Shown: in pieces, positions 42,185 to 50,602 of the stretch | Numbering within the stretch: position 1 is the stretch's first letter | Layout of the letters: each line of letters opens with the position of its first letter | NCBI RefSeq assembly: GCF_003710815.1 | Contig: NZ_RHHP01000006.1 | Location: forward strand, 1 to 64,000 | DNA length: 64,000 nucleotides | Direction: 5' to 3' | From: Brevibacillus centrosporus | GTDB taxonomy: Bacteria; Bacillota; Bacilli; Brevibacillales; Brevibacillaceae | Position numbers and translations under genes: made by a program | The notes under the pieces: model-generated | Seen by the model: only the letters and a program-made list of their open reading frames with translations | Databases searched by the model: none | What the model was told of the DNA's origin: nothing

Positions 42185-42691
42185 GTGGTGAACACACAAT
42201 CTTGTATCAAGGCTCCCTGCTCGGGGACAAAGCCTTGTCAGAAACAGCCGAAGCAAAAGCCCAAGAAGAAGCCACAGAGCTGCCCGCAGCAATGCACCCA
42301 GCAAACGACCGCCCTATTAAATCAGCAAAAAGCGAAGCTGAACAAAAACCTGAAGCGTCTGAAAAAGCGTATCAAACGAAGGATCAAGGATCGGGAAAAG
42401 CAGCTGAGAAAACGACTCAAAAAGCGTCTGAAAAAACGGGAGCGAAAATTGCGGAAGGAAATCAACAGACGCATTGCGAAATTGCTGAGAAACCAGGAAA
42501 ATGCGAGCTGTGCCTATGCGCTGTATGAGATGTTCGGAAACCGCACTGTGCAAATCCAGACGGTCACAGGGAACACGATCATTGGAACCATCAAGGCTCC
42601 GCTGTCTCCTGAGCTGGTCCAGGTGAGCACGGCGACGGGCATAGTGGCGGTTCCTTGCAGCAGTATTAGCTCGATCTCGATTATTTCTTAG
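42185..42691 (+). CDS. Lys/Arg-rich protein with C-terminal DUF2642-like domain, possible spore-coat protein
   Basis: The 168-residue protein has three parts: a Cys-containing, Pro/Gln/Lys-rich start (about 1-45), a strongly basic helical rod (about 48-105, with KK and RR every three to four residues) and a small beta domain (about 112-168; TVQIQTVTGNTIIGTI ... IVAVPCSSISSISI). The last part resembles the Hfq-like DUF2642/YuzF domain of spore-coat proteins. GTG 42185 or 42188 follows AAGGGAG. Charge suggests binding of DNA, polyphosphate or anionic coat material. A single-gene unit; function not established. Confidence 0.6.
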   Translation: MVNTQSCIKAPCSGTKPCQKQPKQKPKKKPQSCPQQCTQQTTALLNQQKAKLNKNLKRLKKRIKRRIKDREKQLRKRLKKRLKKRERKLRKEINRRIAKLLRNQENASCAYALYEMFGNRTVQIQTVTGNTIIGTIKAPLSPELVQVSTATGIVAVPCSSISSISIIS

Positions 42692-42741
42692 ATTGAACGA
42701 TATTCAACCTTGTTGATCGGCTTTTCGTTAATCGCTATAAT
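42692..42741 (+). promoter_or_regulatory. promoter and small dyad before the XRE-cupin gene
   Basis: TTGATC (42713-42718), 17 nt, TATAAT (42736-42741) form a good promoter. The dyad TTGAA-CGATA-TTCAA lies at about 42693-42707, just upstream of the -35. Confidence 0.65.
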
Positions 42742-42766
42742 CAAAGATGAACAAGTGGAGAAGGGG

Positions 42767-43330
42767 ATGTTTGTCATCGATCTGACCAAAATTGGGAAAC
42801 GCATTCGCCAGGCGCGCTTGAGCCAGGGCTTCACCCAGCAAGAGCTAGCGGACAAATGCGGATTTACCAAGAGCCTTTTATCAAAAATTGAAAACGGACA
42901 AACAGCTTCTGCCGTGGCGACCTTGTCAAAAATAGCGATTCATTTGAAAACGCCGCTCGCATGGTTCCTAGAAGAAGACCGAAACGATTACCTCGTATTG
43001 TCTCCGCAAGGGCAACGTACATCCAAACTGGGAAGCAAGGAAATGGGCTATTTGTACGAAACGCTGGCCAATCGCTCTCGCTTTAGCAAAATCGAACCTG
43101 TCCTGGTCACGGTTCCTGTCGATATGCCGACGACCGAGCCGTTTACCCATCCGGAAGAAGAGTTCATCTATATTGTGAGTGGGACGATTATTTTATATTA
43201 CGACGGCGACAAGCATATTCTCGAGGAAGGCGATACGGCGTACTTTGCCGGAAGCAAGCCACACATCTTCCTGCCGTACGGGGATGAGGAAGCCAAGGTG
43301 CTAAGCGTGTTTATCCAGCCATCCTCCTGA
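42767..43330 (+). CDS. XRE-family regulator with cupin domain
   Basis: The 187-residue protein combines an N-terminal XRE helix-turn-helix (about 8-65, RIRQARLSQGFTQQELADKCGFTKSLLSKIENG) with a C-terminal cupin (about 110-185, EPFTHPEEEFIYIVSGTI and the second motif around GDTAYFAGSKPH). The cupin histidines may bind a metal or small ligand, as in the PuuR/SinR-cupin type of regulators of amine, amino-acid or sugar use. ATG 42767 follows GTGGAG. It is just upstream of the lactonase cluster but separated by a terminator; whether it controls that cluster is open. Confidence 0.87.
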   Translation: MFVIDLTKIGKRIRQARLSQGFTQQELADKCGFTKSLLSKIENGQTASAVATLSKIAIHLKTPLAWFLEEDRNDYLVLSPQGQRTSKLGSKEMGYLYETLANRSRFSKIEPVLVTVPVDMPTTEPFTHPEEEFIYIVSGTIILYYDGDKHILEEGDTAYFAGSKPHIFLPYGDEEAKVLSVFIQPSS

Positions 43331-43365
43331 TCGATAGGGGCAGTAAAAATAGCGTCCTACCAAAG

Positions 43366-43402
43366 AAAAGTACAGCCAAAAGACAAGGCTGTGCTTTTTT
43401 GG
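43366..43402 (+). terminator. terminator after the XRE-cupin gene
   Basis: AAAAGTACAGCC / GGCTGTGCTTTT with a T-run. Confidence 0.8.
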
Positions 43403-43429
43403 TCGTTAGGCTAATATGAATGAATAAGC

Positions 43430-43458
43430 TTGACAATTCTGTTAATTCAAAATACTAT
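43430..43458 (+). promoter_or_regulatory. sigma-A promoter of the lactonase operon
   Basis: TTGACA (43430-43435), 17-nt spacer, TACTAT (43453-43458). Transcription should start near 43465, leaving a 155-nt leader. Confidence 0.8.
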
Positions 43459-43473
43459 GAGCTTAGGTGATAA

Positions 43474-43502
43474 TTGGATCCAATATACAGGATTCAATAT
43501 AT
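43474..43502. promoter_or_regulatory. candidate operator of the catabolic cluster, copy 1
   Basis: The palindrome TTGGATCCAA (43474-43483) is followed by a direct repeat (GGATCCAATAT, then GGATTCAATAT, 14 nt apart). It lies about 10 nt after the predicted transcription start. The same palindrome recurs at 47099. The GntR regulator at 55.4 kb is a candidate binder. Confidence 0.55.
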
Positions 43503-43620
43503 GCGCATCTTTGGATCTCTTATCGCGAAGAAAAAGGCATGTCTGGAGGTGGTTCATCAAGAGAGCAGATCTAGTGAAGGGAAAAGGAATGGAAATCACT
43601 TTTCAAGGAGATGAACGTTC

Positions 43621-44454
43621 ATGTCAAAACCGAAATTGTTCGTTCTAGATACTGGCAGAATGCAAATGGACAAAGGCTTTATGGTCTCGATGTACAATCC
43701 GGCATCTGTGCTCAACCCGAATCCTCCTGCTGAGTTTATTGAATTTCCAGTCTATGCTGTCTTGATTGACCACCCCGATGGAAAGATTCTTTTTGATACC
43801 GGCTGCAACCCGGAAGGCATGGGGGAAAAAGGACGCTGGCCACAAGGGGTTCAGCAGCTGTTCCCACTGGCGATGTCCGAGGAATGCTACCTGATCAACC
43901 GTCTCGCGCAGCTGAAAGTGCGTCCGGAAGATATCAAATACGTCGTTGCTTCTCATCTGCATCTCGATCATGCGGGCTGCCTGGAGATGTTTACGAATGC
44001 GACGATCATCGTCCACGAGCATGAGCTGGCGAACACGATGAAAACGTATGCTATCAATAAAGACATGGGTGCTTACGTTTGGGCGGATATCGATGCGTGG
44101 GTGAGGAACGGCTTGAACTGGAAGACGATCCGCCCGAAAGACGAGGAAATTCAGCTCGTCGATGGCATCAAAATTCTCAACTTCGGTGCAGGTCACGCAT
44201 GGGGAATGCTCGGCTTGCACGTAGAGCTGCCAGGAGCAGGCGGAATCATTTTGGCTTCAGATGCCGTGTACTCTGCTGAAAATTACGGCCCACCTATTAA
44301 AATACCAGGAATTATCTACGACTCTGTCGGCTTTACGAGTACCGTAGAGCGCATCAAGGCGTATGCCGAGCGGACGAACTCACAGGTCTGGTTCGGTCAC
44401 GACAACGACCAGTTCAAGAAGTTTATCAAATCGACAGAAGGCTTCTACGAGTAA
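43621..44454 (+). CDS. metallo-beta-lactamase-fold lactonase (AttM/BlcC, AHL-lactonase family)
   Basis: The 277-residue hydrolase has the dinuclear zinc motif HLHLDHAG (about residue 112-119), a downstream GAGHAWGMLGLHV histidine, ASDAVYS aspartate and final FGHDND histidine, in the pattern of N-acyl-homoserine lactonases and the gamma-butyrolactone lactonase BlcC/AttM. It opens a lactone ring to a hydroxy acid. ATG 43621 follows AAGGAGATG. It leads an operon with a Zn-dehydrogenase and an aldehyde dehydrogenase, which would oxidise the resulting terminal alcohol to a dicarboxylic acid; this favours a metabolic lactonase over quorum quenching. Confidence 0.87.
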   Translation: MSKPKLFVLDTGRMQMDKGFMVSMYNPASVLNPNPPAEFIEFPVYAVLIDHPDGKILFDTGCNPEGMGEKGRWPQGVQQLFPLAMSEECYLINRLAQLKVRPEDIKYVVASHLHLDHAGCLEMFTNATIIVHEHELANTMKTYAINKDMGAYVWADIDAWVRNGLNWKTIRPKDEEIQLVDGIKILNFGAGHAWGMLGLHVELPGAGGIILASDAVYSAENYGPPIKIPGIIYDSVGFTSTVERIKAYAERTNSQVWFGHDNDQFKKFIKSTEGFYE

Positions 44455-44479
44455 TTCCATGGAAAAAGGAGGGCTGGGC

Positions 44480-45568
44480 ATGAAAGGGAAAGTAGCTGTC
44501 ATGAGTGAGCCAGGCAAGCTGTCGTTTGCGGAGTACGGTTTGCCAGACCCAGGAGCAGGTGCCGTTTTGGTAAAGGTGATCCGAACCAATGTGTGCGGTT
44601 CAGAGCTACATATTTGGCAAGGTCATCACCCTACGAAAAAATCCGGCGTAATGGGACACGAGATGGTTGGGGAAATCGCAGCGCTTGGTGAAGGTGTAGT
44701 CACGGACTATGCAGGCAATCCCGTTCAGATTGGAGATCGTGTCGCAGCAGCGTATTTCATTACGTGCCGTAAGTGTGCGCCTTGCCAGCAGGGGCAAATG
44801 AATTTGTGTGAAAACGCTTACAAGCATTGGGTAAAGGATCCAGAGGAAGCACCGCATTTCCATGGTACATTTGGCACGCACTACTATTTGCCGCCAGATC
44901 AGTACTTCTACAAAGTGCCTGACAACGTTCCGGATTCGGCTGCAGCGAGTGCCAACTGCGCGCTTTCCCAAGTGTATTTCGGGATCGACAAGACAGGAGT
45001 GCGCTGCGGCGATACTGTCGTGATTCAGGGAGCAGGCGGATTGGGATTGAATGCCAGTGCGGTAGCAAAAGAGTACGGAGCGACAGTGATCGTCATCGAC
45101 TCTGTGACGAGCCGTCTGGAAAAAGCCAGACAATTCGGCGCTGATCACGTCGTTCATATGGGGGAGTACGACACGGTAGAAAAACGGGTAAAAGCCGTGC
45201 AGGAGCTGACAGGTGGAAAAGGGGCAGATGTCTGCATGGAGCTGACAGGCGTCCCAGCCGCTCTGAACGAGGGTGTGAATCTGCTTCGCTACGGCGGCAA
45301 ATACATCAGCATAGGCAACATCTCGCCGGGCCAGATGACTCCGTTTGATCCAGGTCTGATGACGCGCAAAGCCCTGACGATATACTCCTACATGCGCTAT
45401 AACCCTTGGTACCTGAACAAGGCTTTGCAATTTATTTCGAAAAACATCGAGAAATATCCTTTCGATGAACTGCTCGATGCGGAGTTTGATCTCGAGGATG
45501 TCAACATTGCCCTCGACAAATCGGCGGCACGGGAAATCACGCGTGCGACGATCGTAGCCAACAGATAG
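44480..45568 (+). CDS. zinc-dependent medium-chain alcohol dehydrogenase
   Basis: The 362-residue enzyme has catalytic zinc ligands in RTNVCGSELHIW and GHEMVG, a structural zinc cluster CRKCAPCQQGQMNLC, and the NAD-binding stretch QGAGGLGLNASAVAKEYGA followed by VIDS (Asp, favouring NAD). ATG 44480 with AAAAAGGAGG upstream is chosen. The substrate loop is longer than usual (DPEEAPHFHGTFG around residue 115-130), seen also in some aryl- and hydroxyacyl-type dehydrogenases. In context it would oxidise the hydroxy acid released by the lactonase to a semialdehyde. Confidence 0.86.
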   Translation: MKGKVAVMSEPGKLSFAEYGLPDPGAGAVLVKVIRTNVCGSELHIWQGHHPTKKSGVMGHEMVGEIAALGEGVVTDYAGNPVQIGDRVAAAYFITCRKCAPCQQGQMNLCENAYKHWVKDPEEAPHFHGTFGTHYYLPPDQYFYKVPDNVPDSAAASANCALSQVYFGIDKTGVRCGDTVVIQGAGGLGLNASAVAKEYGATVIVIDSVTSRLEKARQFGADHVVHMGEYDTVEKRVKAVQELTGGKGADVCMELTGVPAALNEGVNLLRYGGKYISIGNISPGQMTPFDPGLMTRKALTIYSYMRYNPWYLNKALQFISKNIEKYPFDELLDAEFDLEDVNIALDKSAAREITRATIVANR

Positions 45569-45596
45569 ATCAACCAGGGAGGGGACGAGAGAGGAA

Positions 45597-47051
45597 ATGA
45601 ATCAATTGCAAACGAAACTGCAGATGTACATTGGCGGAGTCTGGGCAGACAGCGCATCCGGCGATGTCATTACCACGATAAATCCGGCAACCAATGAGGC
45701 ATTGGCTACTTTTCCACGGGGGAATCAGGACGATGTGGATCGGGCGGTCAAAGCAGCGCGGGCGACCTTTGAGTCGAACGAATGGCGCGAGATTTTGCCT
45801 GCTGAGCGGGGGCGGATGCTGCTGCGCCTGTGCCAGCTCATTCGCGAGCAAAAGGACGAACTGGCTCATCTGGAGACGCTGGATACAGGAAAGCCACTGG
45901 CACAGGCTCTAGCAGATGTAGAAGTAGCGGCGCGCTATTGCGAGTACTACGCAGGGGCTGCCGACAAGATTTTGGGCGAGACGATTCCGATCCGCTCCGA
46001 TATCTTGAACTACACCATCCGCGAGCCACTGGGAGTCACGGCACACATCGTACCGTGGAACTATCCGATTCAGATTGCGGTGCGCAGTCTGGCTCCAGCG
46101 GTTGCAGCAGGTAACACGGTGGTCATGAAGCCGGCTGAGGATACCCCTATGACGGCACTGCGTATTGCTGATTTGTGTGAAAAGGCTGGCTTTCCAGCGG
46201 GTGTCGTCAATATTGTAACCGGTTACGGAGCGGAGGCAGGTGCCGCTCTGGCTGCCCATCCTGATATTGACCATATCACTTTTACGGGCTCGGTCGTGAC
46301 GGGGATGACGATCATGAAAACGGCCGCCCAGCAAATCAAGCCGGTGACGCTGGAGCTTGGCGGAAAATCGCCGAATATCGTGTTTGCGGACGCGGATTTG
46401 GATGAGGCCGCTCATTGGGTCGTGCGTTCCATCACGCAAAATGCGGGCCAGACTTGCTCGGCGGGGTCCAGACTTTTGGTAGAGGAATCCATTCGCGAGG
46501 AGTTCGTAGCGAAGGTAGCTTCGCTGATGTCTGCGCTACGAATCGGCCAAGGCCTGGAAAATGCGGAAATCGGACCGATCATCTCCGAGAAGCAGCTCAC
46601 GAGAATCGAGTCATACATGCAGGTGGCACAGGAGGATGGAGCGATCATCCGCACAGGGGGGCGGCGACACACAGAGGCAGGAGACGGCTTCTTTTTCCAG
46701 CCGACTGTCATCGATGGAGTCAAACCCGAAGGCAGACTGGCGCAAGAGGAGATTTTCGGACCGGTCCTCGTCGTGCTGCCGTTTACGACAAAAGAAGAAG
46801 CACTCGCCATTGCAAATGGTACCGAATACGGCTTGGTCACAGGCGTCTGGACGTCGGACATCCACAAGGCGCATTGGCTTGCCAGCCGCGTGAAGTCCGG
46901 TCAAGTCTTCATCAATAACTACGGCGCCGGCGGTGGGGTCGAGATGACGTTTGGCGGCTATCGCAAGAGCGGCTTTGGCCGAGAAAAAGGTCTCGAAGCA
47001 CTGAAGTACTACACCCAGGTGAAGAACGTAGCGATCAAAGTAAATGGATAA
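45597..47051 (+). CDS. NAD(P)-dependent aldehyde dehydrogenase
   Basis: The 484-residue enzyme shows VPWNYPIQ (active-site Asn), FTGSVVTG, ELGGKSPNIVF (general base) and the nucleophile in NAGQTCSAGSR, all complete. It resembles betaine-aldehyde/succinate-semialdehyde-type family members. ATG 45597 follows GGGAGGGGA. As third gene of the lactonase operon it should produce the free dicarboxylate from the semialdehyde made by the preceding enzyme. A GC-rich hairpin follows, so the next genes may be a separate transcript. Confidence 0.9.
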   Translation: MNQLQTKLQMYIGGVWADSASGDVITTINPATNEALATFPRGNQDDVDRAVKAARATFESNEWREILPAERGRMLLRLCQLIREQKDELAHLETLDTGKPLAQALADVEVAARYCEYYAGAADKILGETIPIRSDILNYTIREPLGVTAHIVPWNYPIQIAVRSLAPAVAAGNTVVMKPAEDTPMTALRIADLCEKAGFPAGVVNIVTGYGAEAGAALAAHPDIDHITFTGSVVTGMTIMKTAAQQIKPVTLELGGKSPNIVFADADLDEAAHWVVRSITQNAGQTCSAGSRLLVEESIREEFVAKVASLMSALRIGQGLENAEIGPIISEKQLTRIESYMQVAQEDGAIIRTGGRRHTEAGDGFFFQPTVIDGVKPEGRLAQEEIFGPVLVVLPFTTKEEALAIANGTEYGLVTGVWTSDIHKAHWLASRVKSGQVFINNYGAGGGVEMTFGGYRKSGFGREKGLEALKYYTQVKNVAIKVNG

Positions 47052-47060
47052 ACGAGTCTA

Positions 47061-47082
47061 CCCCTCGTTGGAAGACGGGGGG
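47061..47082 (+). terminator. weak terminator or attenuator in the catabolic cluster
   Basis: CCCCTCGT pairs with ACGGGGGG across a 6-nt loop and is followed by TTTGACC. The tail is poor, so read-through from the lactonase operon into the CoA-transferase genes is possible. Confidence 0.5.
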
Positions 47083-47098
47083 TTTGACCTTACAAGCA

Positions 47099-47116
47099 TT
47101 GGATCCAAAATACAAT
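47099..47116. promoter_or_regulatory. candidate operator of the catabolic cluster, copy 2
   Basis: TTGGATCCAA (47099-47108) recurs here with the continuation AATACA, as in copy 1 (TATACA). It stands 42 nt before the CoA-transferase start, overlapping a possible -10 (TACAAT, 47111-47116). Confidence 0.55.
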
Positions 47117-47150
47117 ATCCTGACACAGAATACAGATAGAGGTGATAGGG

Positions 47151-48329
47151 ATGCGCCCATTGGATGGGATCACAGTCGTCGCATTGGAGCAGGCAGTTGC
47201 CGCCCCTTTTGCGACCCGCCAACTAGCGGAGCTGGGAGCGAGAGTAATCAAGATTGAACGGCCAAAGGTGGGAGATTTTGCTCGCCACTACGATACGACA
47301 GTGAATGGGATGTCGAGTCATTTTGTGTGGTGCAATCATTCCAAGGAATCGCTGACCTTGAATGTCAAAGAACCGGAAGCCAAGGAAATACTCGACCAGC
47401 TATTGGCGAAGGCAGACGTTTTTATCCAGAATTTTGGACCTGGGGCAATCGACCGCCTGGGATTTGGCATCGACGTATTAAAGGAGAAGTACCCGCAGCT
47501 GATTATTTGCAGCATTTCTGGCTATGGCGAAAACGGGCCTTATCGTGAGAAGAAAGCGTATGATCTGCTTGTTCAATGTGAGGCGGGCCTTGTCTCGGTG
47601 ACAGGCTCGGAGGAAGTGCCATCCAAGGTAGGAATCTCTGTTGCGGATATTGCTGCCGGGATGTACGCGTACAGCGGCATCTTGTCAGCATTGATCGCGC
47701 GCTCGAGGACAGGAAAAGGAAGCGTGCTGGAAATCTCCATGCTTGAGGCATTGGGCGAATGGATGGGGTTTCCACTTTACTATACGAATTACAGCGGAAA
47801 CGAGCCCAAGCGAAACGGAGCGAGTCACGCGACGATTTATCCTTACGGGCCGTTTCGCACCGGGAATGACAAAACCGTTTTTCTCGCGATCCAGAACGAG
47901 CGGGAGTGGGAGATGTTTTGCAATCAGGTACTCCAGCAGCCGGGAAGATCTGATGATGCGAGATTCGCGACTAACTCGGATCGCTTGCAAAACAAAGCCG
48001 TGCTGCAGGGCATCATCGATGAAGTCTTTTTGCAGCTGACAGCAGAAGAGGTCATTGCCCGTCTGGAGCAGGCCAAGATCGCCAACGCTCGACTGAATAC
48101 CGTGCAGGACTTTTGGGAACACCCGCAGCTGAAGGCGCGAAATCGTTGGCGTCAGGTGGAGACTCCGGCAGGCCCTGTCCAAAGCTTGCTTCCCCCGGTC
48201 ACGATGGAGGGCGTGGAGCCATGCATGGGACCGATCCCGGCGCTTGGGCAGCACAACGAGAAGATTTTGCTGGAGTGCGGCTTTGATGCCCAGACGATCC
48301 GCAAGTGGCAAGAGGCAGGTGTCGTGTAG
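47151..48329 (+). CDS. class III (CaiB/BaiF) CoA-transferase
   Basis: The 392-residue enzyme moves CoA between a donor thioester and a carboxylic acid. The family N-terminus LDGITVVALEQAVAAPFATRQLAELGARVIKIE and the catalytic aspartate in AYDLLVQCEAG (about residue 138) are present, with SVADIAAGMYA after it. ATG 47151 follows GAGGTGA; GTG 47142 has no site. It is immediately upstream of a CitE-like lyase, the pairing seen for succinyl-CoA:citramalate or itaconate CoA-transferases. If succinyl-CoA is the donor, the succinate formed would be used by the SdhCAB encoded in the same operon. Confidence 0.9.
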   Translation: MRPLDGITVVALEQAVAAPFATRQLAELGARVIKIERPKVGDFARHYDTTVNGMSSHFVWCNHSKESLTLNVKEPEAKEILDQLLAKADVFIQNFGPGAIDRLGFGIDVLKEKYPQLIICSISGYGENGPYREKKAYDLLVQCEAGLVSVTGSEEVPSKVGISVADIAAGMYAYSGILSALIARSRTGKGSVLEISMLEALGEWMGFPLYYTNYSGNEPKRNGASHATIYPYGPFRTGNDKTVFLAIQNEREWEMFCNQVLQQPGRSDDARFATNSDRLQNKAVLQGIIDEVFLQLTAEEVIARLEQAKIANARLNTVQDFWEHPQLKARNRWRQVETPAGPVQSLLPPVTMEGVEPCMGPIPALGQHNEKILLECGFDAQTIRKWQEAGVV

Positions 48330-49253
48330 ATGAGAAGCGCCCGCACATGGATGTTTGTACCCGGTTCAGATGCGAGGAAGCTGGAGAAAGCAGCGCAATC
48401 ACCTGTGGACGCCATTATTTACGATTTGGAGGATGCCGTCGCACGAGAAGAAAAGGCGATGGCGCGAGACTTGGTAAAAGTCGAGCTGCAAAAGCCATCC
48501 TCTCCGGACACGCCCGCTCGTTTCGTGAGAGTGAATGCGATGGATACCCCTTACTGCGAGCAAGATGTGAAAGCATGCCTTGCTGCAAAGCTGTGTGGGA
48601 TCGTCCTGCCGAAAGCAGAGGAAACGGATGCGATTGCCAGGCTGGATGCATGGCTGAGTGAATGGGAGTCATCCGAAGCGAGCGACGGTCGAAGGGGACA
48701 GCAGCGGGAATCCCTGGAAATCGTGCCGCTGATCGAGTCTGCACGCGGGCTGCATCACGCCTATGAGATTGCCAGGTCGAGCAAGCGAGTACAGAGGCTG
48801 ATGTTCGGCTCGATCGATTTTGCACTGGATATATCCGCTGAGCTGACAGCGGATGGGCTGGAGCTGCTCTACGCGCGATCGCAGCTGGTCGTCGTGTCTC
48901 GCGCAGCCGGAATCGGTGCACCGATTGATGCCGTTTACCCTCGTTTCCGTGATCTAGAAGGGTTGATTCGCGAAACGCAGCGCGCCAAGCAGCTCGGCTT
49001 CGGGGGAAAGCTGCTCATTCATCCCAGTCAAATCGCAGCGATAAGGGATGTATTTTCTCCCAGCCGCGAAGAGCTTGGAGAAGCCGAAAGCATCGTCGCA
49101 GCCTATGAAGCAGCGGTGGCTTCGGGGATTGGCAGTATCCAGTTAGGCGGAAAAATGGTAGATCTGCCTGTGTATGAACGGGCAAAAAGAATCGTCGACG
49201 AGGCGCGAAAGAGAAAGCTGTCCCTACATTCCAACCAAGGAGAAGAGCGATGA
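48330..49253 (+). CDS. CitE-like acyl-CoA lyase (HpcH/HpaI family; candidate citramalyl-/malyl-CoA lyase)
   Basis: The 307-residue TIM-barrel lyase has the CitE family motifs FVPGSDARKLEKA, YDLEDAV (metal acid residue), the VPLIESARGLHHA glutamate, MFGSIDFALDI and KLLIHPSQI. It starts directly after the CoA-transferase stop and overlaps the next gene. There is no citrate lyase alpha or acyl-carrier subunit, so it acts on free CoA esters such as malyl-CoA, citramalyl-CoA or HMG-CoA-like compounds. Given its partner, cleavage of citramalyl-CoA to acetyl-CoA and pyruvate is the best inference. Confidence 0.87.
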   Translation: MRSARTWMFVPGSDARKLEKAAQSPVDAIIYDLEDAVAREEKAMARDLVKVELQKPSSPDTPARFVRVNAMDTPYCEQDVKACLAAKLCGIVLPKAEETDAIARLDAWLSEWESSEASDGRRGQQRESLEIVPLIESARGLHHAYEIARSSKRVQRLMFGSIDFALDISAELTADGLELLYARSQLVVVSRAAGIGAPIDAVYPRFRDLEGLIRETQRAKQLGFGGKLLIHPSQIAAIRDVFSPSREELGEAESIVAAYEAAVASGIGSIQLGGKMVDLPVYERAKRIVDEARKRKLSLHSNQGEER

Positions 49254-50602
49254 GCGTAAGCAAAGAGTTCGCCCGTTATGTGACTGGTTTGACATTTGCG
49301 CAGTTACCATCAGAAGTAGTGGCCTTTACGAAAACCTGCATACTGGATTGGCTGGGCTCTGCATACGCAGGGGCCAAGAAGCCGCCTGTTCAAATGATGG
49401 CGCAGGTAGCAGCTGAACTCGGGGGAGCCGAGCAAGCCACGCTTATGACAGGCGGCAGGTCTTCCGTGACTCATGCTGCTCTGGTCAACGGAGCGGCGAG
49501 CCATATCGTAGAGCTGGATGATATTCATAAAGCATCCATCATCCATGCAGGGACAGTGGTGATCCCAGCGGCGCTCGCTGTAGCACAGTGGCAGCAAAAA
49601 AGCGGGGAGGAGCTGATCGAGGCGATTGTAGCAGGCTACGAGGTGTGCTATCGCATCGGTGAGGCGGTTTCGCCGTCGCATTACTATTTCTGGCATAACA
49701 CGGCTACGTGCGGCACGTTTGGAGCGGCGGTGGCAGCAGGTAAGCTGCTGGGGCTGGATGAAGAACAGCTGGTGCACACTTTGGGGAGCGCTGGGACACA
49801 GGCAGCTGGCCTTTGGGAGTTTATCGAGGATGGGGCGATGTCCAAGCAGCTTCACCCGGGGAAAGCAGCGATGAACGGCATTCTGGCAGCGCTTTTGGCG
49901 CAGAAGGGCTTTACGGCAGCCAGCAAAATACTGGAGGGCAACCGCGGCTTTGTCCGCGCCATGTCACAGGAGGCAAACGCCGAGCAGATGACGCAGGGGC
50001 TAGGCTCTACGTACAAGATCATGGAGAATTCCTTTAAAATTCACGCTTCCTGTCGGCATACGCACCATGCGATTGATTTGATCCTCGAGATGATCGCTCA
50101 GCATGCCATTTCGTGGAGAGAAGTGGAAAGAGTCCGCGTCCAGACATATCAGGTCGCACTGACGATTACAGACAATCCGAATCCCGCGAGTGTCTATGCC
50201 GCCAAATTCAGTTTGCAGTATTGTACAGCCCTCGCATTAGTAAAGGGAAGTGCGGGTCTGCGCGACTTTTCCGAGGAAGCCCTCTACGATCCAGCCATCC
50301 GCAAAGTGATGAGTCGTGTGGAAGTTGCCGTCGATCCTATCATGGATGCGCGCTATCCCGAGACCTGGGAGGCGACTGTTGAGCTGACCTTCACGGACGG
50401 AACGACTTTGAAAAAGCATACCGAGTACCCCAAGGGAGATCCGGAAAATCCGGTTTCGCACGATGATATCGTTCAGAAATTTCTGGCGCTCAGTGTTGAC
50501 CTGCCACAGGATAGCATTCTGCACGATTTGCAGATGGTCGAACGGCTGGAGCAAGTCCCTGATGTGGCGCTTCTCTTTGCACAGGGGAGGGGATGGGTGT
50601 GA
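49250..50602 (+). CDS. MmgE/PrpD family protein
   Basis: The 450-residue protein has the all-helical MmgE/PrpD domain with LDWLGSAYAGAKKP near the start, NGAASHIVELDDIHKASIIHAG (active-site region), and KIHASCRHTHHAIDLIL in the C-terminal lobe. Family members include 2-methylcitrate dehydratase, cis-aconitate decarboxylase and epimerases, so the fold fits a C5-C7 di- or tricarboxylate. It starts inside the lyase gene (GATGA overlap). No methylcitrate synthase is nearby, so a propionate role is unlikely; handling an unsaturated acid such as itaconate, citraconate or mesaconate is more in keeping. Confidence 0.88.
   Translation: MSVSKEFARYVTGLTFAQLPSEVVAFTKTCILDWLGSAYAGAKKPPVQMMAQVAAELGGAEQATLMTGGRSSVTHAALVNGAASHIVELDDIHKASIIHAGTVVIPAALAVAQWQQKSGEELIEAIVAGYEVCYRIGEAVSPSHYYFWHNTATCGTFGAAVAAGKLLGLDEEQLVHTLGSAGTQAAGLWEFIEDGAMSKQLHPGKAAMNGILAALLAQKGFTAASKILEGNRGFVRAMSQEANAEQMTQGLGSTYKIMENSFKIHASCRHTHHAIDLILEMIAQHAISWREVERVRVQTYQVALTITDNPNPASVYAAKFSLQYCTALALVKGSAGLRDFSEEALYDPAIRKVMSRVEVAVDPIMDARYPETWEATVELTFTDGTTLKKHTEYPKGDPENPVSHDDIVQKFLALSVDLPQDSILHDLQMVERLEQVPDVALLFAQGRGWV

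Noticed and set aside
42166-42528. 120-codon Ala/Lys/Glu-rich frame overlapping the Lys/Arg-rich gene
   Set aside because: It is a frame-shifted reading of the repetitive AAG/AAA region; the other frame has the ribosome site and a foldable C-terminal domain.
43621-44454. Lactonase as a quorum-quenching system
   Set aside because: The family fits, but the operon with dehydrogenases and CoA-ester enzymes points to a carbon-use role; no quorum-related gene is near.
47084-47116. Sigma-A promoter before the CoA-transferase gene
   Set aside because: TTGACC and TACAAT are 21 nt apart, too far for a normal promoter; only the operator-like palindrome is reported.
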